Assembly: GCA_036186865.1 (NCBI GenBank)
Contig: AP025049.1
Span: forward strand, 28,009,692 to 28,073,691
Direction: 5' to 3'
Origin: Eustoma russellianum
Lineage: Eukaryota; Streptophyta; Magnoliopsida; Gentianales; Gentianaceae
Length of the DNA stretch: 64,000 bases
Shown: positions 54,886 through 64,000 of the stretch, one piece after another
Position numbering within the stretch: the first letter of the stretch is position 1
How the letters are laid out: each line of letters begins with the position of its first letter
Program-made: the position numbers and the translations under genes
Notes under the pieces: generated by a model
Told to the model about the DNA's origin: nothing
What the model saw: the letters and a program-made list of their open reading frames with translations, nothing else
The model's database searches: none

Positions 54886-55939
54886 TAAACTGGTCTAATA
54901 ATTGATGTTTATATCCATCTTGCTACCGATAGCATAATTGAGGTGCCCACTCGCTACCATCTTTGACAAATATCATTTCATACTCCGACTCACCTAAAAA
55001 GAAGATGGAGTATCGATTCTTAGTGAAAACATTGCCAGCAAGTAACCCGTCTATACACCTTACGGGATCACACACGACGAGTCACCAGTGTATAAGTCAT
55101 CGCCCAAAATAAGGTGATCGGGTTAGCAAATAGTATCTTTATTAGAATTCATCAATACAAATAAAGCACATAAATGATACATGAATACGAGAACAAACAT
55201 GTAAATAAAATGACATACTACATAAACAAATCATCCATGGATGTCAATCTTTGCATGTCATGTCTTATGCTTTGTGAGGCATGATGCATGTACACTTTTG
55301 AAACCACATATAGAACCCATGCATATGACTTCTTTCGTAAATATGCTATGCGTGTCATTTCACAAAACTTTTCATATTCTTCGCATAGCAAAACTTTATA
55401 CCCTGTGGGTGATCAGTCCACAGCAAACAGAACTTTATACCCCATGCTGAAAGGTCCACGGCCCCATTACATATATCTCATATCTGTGCTGGTAGGTCCA
55501 CGGCCCCATAAAATACTTTATACCTTACTGTTGATTCACAGGTCACGCTTTTTACCCTGCTTTTACAGGTGTGACTTTTATACCCTGTGATCAACCAACA
55601 TCCATAATTTGCTCTTCAAAAACTTTAATCCTCTCTTGTAAACACATGTTCTTTCGCAAAGAAATTCTCATGTCAAATGCAAAGTGTTCATGTCATGATG
55701 CAGGATGCTCATGCAACTTCATATCAAACATGTAAACATACACACATATCTTACATATCAAGTACATGATCTTGCACCTCAGACACTCCACGCTCGTACC
55801 TTTCTAAGTCCGTTCATATCACCGTCTCACTTGGGATCCAATCTTATCCTTGTTTAATAACACTTAACATCTATTCCTCAAGTACACCTCAAATACCCTT
55901 GTGTTTTATGATCAAAGGAAGAGAATAGAGTTATCACAC

Positions 55940-56300
55940 ATACATGGGGCGCCCAATGGGTTAAAAAGACTTCCAGTACACTTAGAACGCCTCCATGAAG
56001 CGCCTTATGTGACATGGAGCGCCTATACTAGGTGTTCGAAGTGTTCTGGAATGTGTTGGTATACATCGAACGCCTACATGAAGCGCCTTATGTGACATTG
56101 AACGCCTTTGGAGGTGTTCGAAGTATTCTGGAATGTGCTGTGACACATCGAACGCCTACATAAGGCGCCTTAGGTGACTTGAAGCGCCTTATAAGGTGTT
56201 CGAAGTGTACGGAGATGCATTGAGACACATCGAACGCCTACTTTAGGTGCCTAATGTGACATGGAGCGCTTAAAGTAGGTGTTCGAAGTGTTCTGACGGT
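55940..56300. repeat. diverged palindrome array in the T3 LTR
   Basis: Four units of the kind GAACGCCTACATGAAGCGCC ... GGCGTTC. One unit pairs TACTTTAGGTGC with GCGCTTAAAGTA, so both arms have changed together relative to Tekay-1 (TACATTAGGCGC with GCGCCTAATGTA); other units are partly mismatched. Confidence 0.75.
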
Positions 56301-57248
56301 TCCAGAACTGCAAATTTCTGCAGTAACTTCTCCCGATCATCTTCCTCCTTCACTCCTTCCATTTTAGCACCTAGAATTCAACTTTACTATCTGGTTCCAT
56401 CATGCACAACACACCAGACAACATAGTTTGATCATTACATCTATCAGTTTGCATCAACCTTAAGCCTTCTAATATTCATATCTCTGGACGAATCATCAAT
56501 CTCCTAACCTACACTCAATTTGCAGCAACACATCATCTAAACCTTCAAACCTCTCCTCATTCATCTTAAATCATCTAAGGCAATACTTGGAAAACACAAT
56601 AAATCATCATAACGCAATACTTACACCAAAGCTTACATTTTTAAGGGCATGTTCATCAACAACAAAGCACAACATGGATATTCATAGAATTTGGCCCAAA
56701 GAACATGTCTTTGACCAATTCACAACAACAAAATATGTATAGTAGGGCATTTAGATAAACAACTCAAAATTACCAATGTGTGATCCAACTTTCTCTTTAT
56801 AAGAACATAGGGCCTGTTGAATCAAAATTTGCGTAAAGCGTATAGAAAGACTACTTGCCTTTATTTCTAGTTAGTCTTACGAGTGTACTGCAGGATTTCG
56901 GGAAAGGTTGAACCTAGTTTGGCCTTTTTTCTTCCTCTTCTTCTTCTCTTCTTCTTCTTTCTCTTCCAGCCGATTTCCCCCTCTTTCCTATGTATAACCG
57001 ATGGCTAGTGATTCATGGGGAGTTATACTCCTTTGTGTAACTCCCTAGCATTTAAGTGGGGAGGGCATTTTGGGTATTTTGGCCTACTTTTTTTAATTTC
57101 AGTTTTCTTTTGATTATTTTCTCTCCTACAATTCATTTAGCTAAGCCTCATTGACATATATAATTAATAAATTTATATTTTGAGTTGTTATAAATTATTT
57201 AATGTCGAACGTAAAAAATACAGGGTATGACATTCGACCCCCCTTACA

Positions 57249-57817
57249 AAAAAAGTTTTGTCCTTGAAACTTAAGTACCTTCATCAAAGAGTTGAGGATA
57301 CTTCTCCCGCATATATTCATCGAGTTCCCAAGTGGCCTCATGTTCCGTGTGGTTGCTCCACTGAACCTTCACATAAGGGATCACCCGCTTCCTCAACACT
57401 TGGTCCTTCTGGTCTACGATCTTCACTAGTATCTCTTCATAAGTAACATCATCATTGAGTTCCAAAGGTTGTGCTTCAAGCACATGACAGACTTGGATCT
57501 GTCACATACTTCCTTAGTTGTGATACATGAAATATGTTGTGGACTTGTGCCAATACCGGAGGTAATGCTAACCTATATGCCAAAGCTCTCACCTTCTCAA
57601 GTATTTCGTAAGGACCAATAAAACAGGGGCTTAGCTTGCCTTTTACTCCAAACCTCATGGTGCCCTTCGTAGGTGATACTCTCAAATAAACCTTTCCACC
57701 CACATTCAATTTCAATGGTCATCTCTTGGAATCTGCCCAACTTTTTTTGCGATCCTGAGCCATCTTGAGTCTTTCCCGAATGCGTTTCACCTTTTCTAGT
57801 GTCTTCTACAATAGCTC
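57249..57817 (-). pseudogene. T3 pol end: integrase C-terminus and chromodomain
   Basis: 57476-57715 (minus) reads LSPCFIGPYEILEKVRALAYRLALPP, i.e. the integrase tail; 57271-57483 reads the chromodomain (YEEILVKIVDQKDQVLRKR, VKVQWSNHTEHEATWELDE). One frameshift joins them. It is cut at 57817 inside the helical region before GPYE. Confidence 0.88.
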
Positions 57818-60205
57818 TAAATGCTGAAAGTAAATGGCACCAAGAATTTTATACTGGTTCGGTTATAAACAACCTACTCCAGTCTTCAAGGAACACCTTC
57901 CTTGGTTCACACTAGTCACACACACAAAATACACCTTACCACAGGGTTGATAGAGTTACACACTAACTCCAACCCTTCACAAACCTTGTACGATGATTAC
58001 AATTCGCACGAACACCACCACCTCGCAAGAATGAAGATTGATCACACCTTGATCAATCTTTTACAAAGATATGGAATATGTGGTGGTCTATAACAAGCCT
58101 ATTTAAGATTGAAAATATGAATACAATAGGCTTTCAAGAAGAAGAAAGAAAGAGAATGTAGAAGAAGAGAGGCTAGGCGTTTTGATCACTTGTTTTTGCA
58201 ATGCTTGTGCTTGTCTTGTTTTTGCTCATCTTCTTTCCTTTTATTGCCATGTAGCCGTCCCCCCTTGTGCTATCCCCCTCTTGAAAATTATCTTCTAAGT
58301 CCTTGGGAGAATGTAAGATATCATTGTGACATGGTCTTGCTTACTTGGCATCTTCTTATTGGATGATCATTTAAGCTTTGCTTACTTGGCACTTCATGAT
58401 TGGTTGGATGTTGTCATCATTTGATGACTTGGAAAATCTGAATATATCACTCAAAACATGTGCCAAAATCAACATAAAATAATTTCCATAATCCATAAGA
58501 TTGTCACATCAATTTAGTAAGACAAAATTCCTCCCACACAAGGATAAAAATCGGCCATTAAGAGTGTTTATCATGCTGAATTTTCAGCATGTGATACATG
58601 GAGTTAAAGTTCAAAATAATTCCATTTTATTATTTTTCTAATTAAAATGAATCACCAATTGATGGCAAATATCCTTATCACATTGGAAATGAATTTGGAC
58701 ACTTTTATGCCCACACATTCAGCCAAGACATGTCACATACATGCTGAAAAATTTCAGCATGTGTAATATATAAAATATCACTCTTTATGACTTTGAAAAA
58801 TATTCAAATTTCTTCTGTTTATTCTTCCAATCAATCACATAATTCAAGATGATAAAATATGTCTCATAAAGCATCAAAATTCGGCCAGCCTATTTCAACA
58901 TGCTGAAATTTTCAGCATGTGTTTTAAATGTAACAAAGTTTGAAACCTTACCATTTGTAGCTTCTTTATTTAATTCACCAACATTGTATGATTGATTCTT
59001 GACCAATCAATATGCCAACAAAGCTCCACATAGGCTCCATCTCAGCTGTAGGGGTGTTGGTAAATGTATATGCATGTGCTGAAATTTCATTTTTGCTAAC
59101 TTTGTAAAATAGTGCACATTTAATAATACACACATGTTATATTCCAATCAGCCCTTAATTTAATTTTCTAGAACACTTTAAGATGTATGACATATGTAAA
59201 AAGTGTCTTGATACGTGTCGTATGATGTGCCAAAAATGTTCCATGTGTTGTGTACGTAGAAAACCGATTTTTCGATATTTATCGATTACCCGATTTTTCT
59301 CTAATTAAATTCCAACTTTTTCACATGTTATATATATTATGTTACACATAATATATATAATATATACTTTAAATCTCAGCACTTGGCTGGTCTAAAGTGG
59401 TGCCATTAACATGTGACAAAATTAAAATTGGAATCTTCACATTTTGGCCTTAATGTGGGGTGATTTGTGTGTGCCAACATGGAAAGAATTTTTGGCTGAA
59501 AATATTACCATAGGAACGAAAATTATACATGTTTTTGAAGTATAAGGGCTGGCCATTTATTTATGGCAAGTACGTGACACGTTGGCGAAGTTTCGGTATT
59601 CGCCCGATACGACAATTTTCGGTTTAGAACCTTTTAACGTGTCGTATTTAATTTGTCATCACCATGTCTTATATCATATGATATAAGACCTAAATATACT
59701 CATAAATATGAGTTAAGTATAGTGGTGTGACGTTAACGTACGTACGTAAAATATATAGCGTGTCGGTAGTACGTTGGAATACATGTGTATGTGCCTTTTA
59801 AAAAAAAAATCTGAAAATATATGTATATATATGTGTGTATGGCGTGTATATATTAATGAGGGGAGGAGGAAAAGACTTTCCTTCATTAGCCTTGTTGCCT
59901 TTCTGCCTTTTCCACATGTAGCTTCCTTTAATGAACTACTTAGTTTAATTAACTAAGTACTTCACTTAATGAACTAGTTTAGTTCATTAATGGTGGCACC
60001 TGAAAATAGTGTAAACACAACAAATGTTTGCCATATGATGTAAGCTTTAACGCTTCATGGCTAGTTAGTACGATAACATTATATATGAGCTAAATAAGGC
60101 AAGTAATAAGCAATGTATCATGCATACATGTATATCATGCACACGTTTTACCTCATTCATTTAAATCACATATTTTGAAATCACTCAAACCCCTTTTTCT
60201 CTACA
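57818..60205 (-). repeat. LTR-D: main part of a SIRE-type solo LTR
   Basis: It matches 52640-54135 and the U3 part at 31762-32249 in order. It ends (plus) CCCTTTTTCTCTACA at 60205, followed by TCAGA. Its first ~650 bases are at 54136-54784 in inverse orientation. Together they give an LTR of about 3.0 kb with TG...CA ends and a TCAGA duplication. Repeats of TTTCAGCATGTG are scattered at 58570-58930. Confidence 0.85.
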
Positions 60206-61762
60206 TCAGAATCCTGTGAATTGTCTATAGTTGGGCCGCCAACAATAGTATATATCACAGCATTGACCTGCGGCCGACCTGTAGCTTCAGGCCCTTTGTT
60301 GTCCTCATCATCATTTCCTGACCATTGCCGAGCTCTTCTTTCCGACATTTGTCCTATGGAGGGGCCGACGAAAATCTAGACGGTTGTGCAAACATGAGAG
60401 AAGGTCATAGAATTGTTTGAGGTGGCCCTGCTCAATTAACAGCTGAATTGCTAGGGCTAGGTGCCTACAATTTTCGGTGTATTGCACAATGCCTCGATGA
60501 TACTTGCAATATAACTTGGGATCTCCTTTTGACCTTGGTCCCACCAATGGCATTGGAATTGTCCTGAGTCTTTCTCCACGACGGACAAAATCCATTTTAG
60601 AAGCTAAGATGGGCAATCCTTCTTTACCCTGACCCCCATTCGATCAAATGCACTGCGCCTGTCTCTGAAGTACCTACGGCCCTCCCTTGGAGGGTTGAGC
60701 ACAGCTGTCCCGGAGGGTTACCTGCTTGGTTTCCCGTTTTTGTATATTTGCTTCCTCCCCTCTAGCATATTGGTGTGCCCTTTCTGGGCATTCTTTGAGG
60801 GATTTGGGGCCTTCTTCCCTTAATTGGGAGAAGAGGTGACCTGTGCGAAGGCCATTAACGAAGCCCACGGTCATAAATCCCTCATTTCGGTTTCCTACAT
60901 GTAGCGACTCGTCAGTGAAGCACTGCAAATACTTGAGGATTGATTCTTCTGGACCCTATCTCAGAGTCATTAGGTGTGAAGAATTTCGAACGAAAGGTGT
61001 ACGAGACACAAGCTTCGATTTAAATTTCTGTGCTAGCTATCGAAATGAGCCCACGCATTGGGGAGGCAACTCCTAGAACCATCTCCTTTCCTTTCCCTGC
61101 AAATATATAGGAAAGGTCTTGCATCTTAAGGGATTCTGGATGTTCTTCAGACTCATAGCGATCTGGAAATGAAACATATGATCAATCGGGTCAGATGTAC
61201 CATCGTTAATGGACACCCTAAAATTTTTCGGAGCTGTATATTCTGTGACCTCCAAAGAAAATGGGCTCTCCTGTGCAACATGTGCATATTCCTGACGATT
61301 GATAATTGAGCCATCATTTCGGCCTTCACGGGTGTTACGTGCCAGGGGTGATCGTTGCTTGTACTTTGAAAGGTGCACCCTCACACCCAAAGAGTGTCCA
61401 GCATGTAGCAAAGGTTCTAATATAGGGGCTCTGCCGCTCTGCCATCTAGCTCAACCATAAACTCGTCATGCGACTTAGAAGATTGCTCTTGGGAACCTTC
61501 TTTAAATGGTGGAAGAAGGTCCTGGTCCATACATTTTGTCTCGGGGCCTTTTTCCTTTAACCGTTCTACCATAGCCTCAAATATTCCCAGATTTTCGGCC
61601 ACATACCGCATGGCTCTTTCACATTCCTCATGGGCAACTTTTGGGGCGCCATCAAGGCGGCTTTCCAGCTCCCTAGGGACCTACTCCAGGGGCAAGAAGG
61701 GACGCCTCTGCTCCTCCGAGGGTGAGGATTCTCCAACCTCATTCAGTGTACTCTTTCTCATT
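60206..61762 (-). pseudogene. Tat-lineage gypsy gag pseudogene
   Basis: Starts near 61762 (MRKSTLNEVGESSPSEEQRR). 61073-61411 holds the gag core KNFRVSINDGTSDPIDHM, then SLKNIQNPLRCKTFPIYLQG. 60674-60928 continues ESLHVGNRNEGFMTVGFVNGL; 60311-60616 has CKYHRGIVQYTENCRHL, the CKYH...H...C motif, and IEQGHLKQF. Near 60235-60265 the VIYTIVGGPT motif that precedes Tat protease is readable. Stops at 61417, 61073 and elsewhere make it dead. It is cut at 60206 by LTR-D. Confidence 0.85.
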
Positions 61763-62529
61763 CTGCAATGGAATGAACTAACACCGCACAATGATAGTTG
61801 ATCAAAGGTCAGAGGTTCAGGCCCTCCTTCTAGCACCAATTGATGAAGTCGGATCTTCACCAAAGGATCAGAGGTGGTTCGCAAGATGACGTCATTGACG
61901 CTTCATGAACTAGCATAAGTGATCTTTGTAATAACTTGTAAAGAAAGGACAACGTTAATGGTCCCAGGGGCTATGGCTCCGCGAAAGACCCTCCGATGCT
62001 CAAGTCAGATCTAGGTATTGACATGATGTTTATCGAGTAAAGTTTTAGGTGGTGAAAACTTGGCCTTCTTTTCTTATAGTGGTGACAGTGATCTTTTCTG
62101 TTCTATCTTTTTTTCTCCTTTTTCTTTCGAGCCCCCCTTTTCTGCTCTCTTTTTCCTCTTTTATGTGCTCGGAGTAGCCAATGCATGTGCCATACTGATG
62201 GGCGAATGCCACGTGCTATGTCTGTGCTGGCTATGGATGTCCGTATGCTAGCCATGTGACACCACGTGTCGAGAGACTCAGCTACAATCGACAACTGGCA
62301 CATGTTTTCTTGGGAAGCGCAGCGAGCTTGCGATGGTCTCCGTTAAGTCGATGCGAGATCTCGAGGGTTGACGAATCGCACCGTTGGCAGAGCAGGCGGC
62401 CTTCCCAGCAGCTACCTCTGCGATCGAACAGGTAACCGACCTTGCTGGCTCGTACATTGGCCGAGCAGGTAATTCCCCATGGTCGTACATGTGTGAGGAC
62501 GACGAGGCTGATCAGATATCAGTTCTGCA
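61763..62529 (-). mobile_element. Tat leader and probable 5' LTR
   Basis: On the minus strand, 61815-61880 contains ATTGGTGCTAGAAGGAGG, a leader string I associate with Tat elements. Above it, 61886-62529 has LTR-like features: a TATAAG near plus 62079, a GAGCATCGGAGGGTCTTTCG string and a TGACGTCA at the presumed LTR end (61886). The exact LTR ends and primer site are uncertain. Confidence 0.5.
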
Positions 62530-63590
62530 AAATAACGTTGACTGTTAGTGGGTTAACTAGAAAACCTTGTCGCTTTCTCGAATGAGAGTTTTACTGCGTC
62601 AATTAGCATGAGATTCCAACTAGTGTCATGTTTGAGTGCCGCCAATTTTCGATCTGATAGAAGGGAGGGCTTCGGTAATGGCGGATGGATAAGTGGTGGA
62701 GGCAAATGAAGAAGATGAGGTGGTGTTATTGGCCACAAGACAATTATTTTTTCCCCGGTCATGTCACCGGTGAAAGTCGTCGAATGGCCAAAATGTTACA
62801 TTTTTAAAGATAGTGGTTGGAATGTTACACATAAAAGATAAGTGATCAAAACGTTCTGTTGTAAATATTAAGTGGCCCCGTTGTCTTTTGCCTTAAAGAT
62901 AATTCCAATAATCTTCTATTTCATACATGTTCAAATGGCAAATATGTGAAAATAGAAAGAAAAACAACAAGATATAGGTTACAACTCTGAATTTTAACCA
63001 ACGTGTGAAATAAGAATACATTCACTAAATATCCTCTCTCCCTTTGATAAAGCTTGTTACATACTCGCATCACTACTCGAAAATATATCATCTCAAAGCT
63101 GAAATTGTTGATGACTTTGCAATTGCAAATTTCTGTAGAGGGAGCTGCTTATTTTGCTTGTATCAAAGTACTATCATATTCGACATCATCCGGTATGTCT
63201 ATTGATGGTTTTATAACCGTCAGAAACAATATATTATAGAAAATTGTGAAGATCACAAGTCCAATAGCTAAATTTGTTAAGAATGACTCTGAGATTTCGA
63301 AGCTTTCTTCTGTTACCGGACTTGTTGCTAGATCAAGATCAGATGCTGCAATGTGTTACACGATTTTTTTAGTCTCAAGTCAACTAGCATTAATATCATT
63401 AACATTTGGCTTTCAACAAATCAAAGAAAGGAAATAACAAAACTGCACGAGGAAAACACGCGTTGTGTTTTTGCCTTTTGCCTGAGACCCTCTATCAAGA
63501 CTGCTTCTATTAAAGTAAAAACTGTTAGAAAAATAAATAATTCACGTCAGACAAAATTGACTTTTGTATAATAATTGCCGACCTGAACTG
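62530..63590. other. dispersed repeat and unrecognised open frame
   Basis: 62640-62900 resembles the inverse of 29570-29860. 63054-63437 (plus) is one reading frame of about 125 codons with a single TAG at 63237. The product would have a hydrophobic C-terminal stretch, but I recognise no family. Confidence 0.3.
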
Positions 63591-64000
63591 AACAGCACCT
63601 CAGAACAGTGGTTCTGTGCTCTTAGACTTCCAACCAAGCAGAGCTCAGTACGCAGCAGACCCATGCACATAGCAGAGCTCAGTACGCAGCAGAGCTCAGC
63701 ATGATTATTACCGAAAGTCAAATATAGAATCTATACGGTGTATTGTGTGTGTTCGTGTAAACTGAAACAGCACAGCATGCAAACCAAGGTGAGTCTAGGA
63801 CTTTGTGCTTAAGACGAATTGCTCCAGTATACTATGTCCAACCGGAAATTGCAAACATCTCCCAGGATACAACGACTGACAGTTCGAATGAGTGGCACTA
63901 CTACGTAAGAACTCCACGCACCTGACAAATGTTTTGACTTATCCGATTGATGAAATGTAGCAGCAGTATACGCAGAATGCATCAGTAGTGTATGTAGAAT
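63591..64000 (-). repeat. unclassified LTR-like repeat, copy C (cut by window end)
   Basis: AGAGCTCAGTACGCAGCAG units (63640-63700), then the block with GCTTAAGACGAATTGCTCC and CATCTCCCAGGATACA (63800-63880) shared with copy A at 16815-16880. It runs to the end of the window. Confidence 0.6.

Larger units (their letters stand above)
54890..57817 (-). mobile_element. T3: diverged Tekay 3' fragment (pol end plus 3' LTR)
   Basis: 57249-57817 is the end of a Tekay pol, 57233-57247 the purine tract, and 57232 down to about 54890 an LTR starting TGTCATACCCTG (minus strand). The far LTR end (GCGCTACA) is missing. It is clearly more diverged than Tekay-1 and T2. Only two copies of the GGGGCCGTGGACC repeat (55440-55515) are present, but the palindrome array (55940-56300) is. 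Confidence 0.85.

Overview
The window is plant nuclear DNA, almost certainly from a flowering plant. It is packed with LTR retrotransposons (Ty1-copia and Ty3-gypsy) inserted into one another, is A+T-rich, and holds one convincing host gene: a nuclear, chloroplast-targeted photosystem II 5 kDa protein (PsbTn family) at 14606-14938 on the minus strand. I see no rRNA, tRNA, CRISPR array or prokaryotic gene. Species cannot be read from the sequence. Lineage names (Tekay, SIRE, Tat) are assigned from motifs and architecture, not from a search.

Layout. 1-6982: a broken minus-strand SIRE-like copia fragment (SIRE-C), split by a ~4 kb solo LTR (T1, 1778-5765). 7979-14209: a complete copia element (Copia-1) with TSD AATCT and two identical 377 bp LTRs but a damaged coding region, inserted about 400 bp downstream of the PsbTn gene. 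16363-17760: a 17 bp minisatellite and an unclassified LTR-like repeat (copy A; relatives at 30000-31190 and 63590-64000). 18672-29156: a young, complete Tekay-type chromovirus (Tekay-1) with TSD CCTTC, LTRs of about 2.78 kb differing at about 20 sites by my count, and one gag-pol gene apparently interrupted by two small GT-AG introns and a single in-frame stop. 32405-36060: degraded pro-pol of a Tat-lineage gypsy element. 36462-38377: a deleted Tekay copy (T2). 38378-54135: an old, pol-less SIRE-like element (SIRE-B) that contains a complete SIRE-like element (SIRE-A, 40715-51155). 54136-60205: pieces of a SIRE-type solo LTR (LTR-D) around a Tekay fragment (T3). 60206-62529: Tat gag, leader and probable LTR, minus strand.

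The most notable result is structural. Three broken joints at about 32249/32250, 54135/54136 and 57817/57818 make sense together only if segments 32250-54135 and 54136-57817 are each inverted relative to an earlier order. Flipping both restores (i) the SIRE-B 5' LTR to within 3 bases, (ii) a solo LTR with a perfect TCAGA target-site duplication lying inside the Tat reading frame, and (iii) the Tat element in gag to pro to RT to integrase order. This is either a real three-break rearrangement or an assembly misorientation; long reads would decide.

Other points of interest are the intron-split Tekay polyprotein (the RT/RNase H intron is conserved at 70 bp in T2), an array of long palindromes and a 42 bp promoter-like repeat array in the Tekay LTR, and Copia-1, whose identical LTRs with an already defective pol suggest mobilisation in trans. 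I found no defence, toxin or biosynthetic system.
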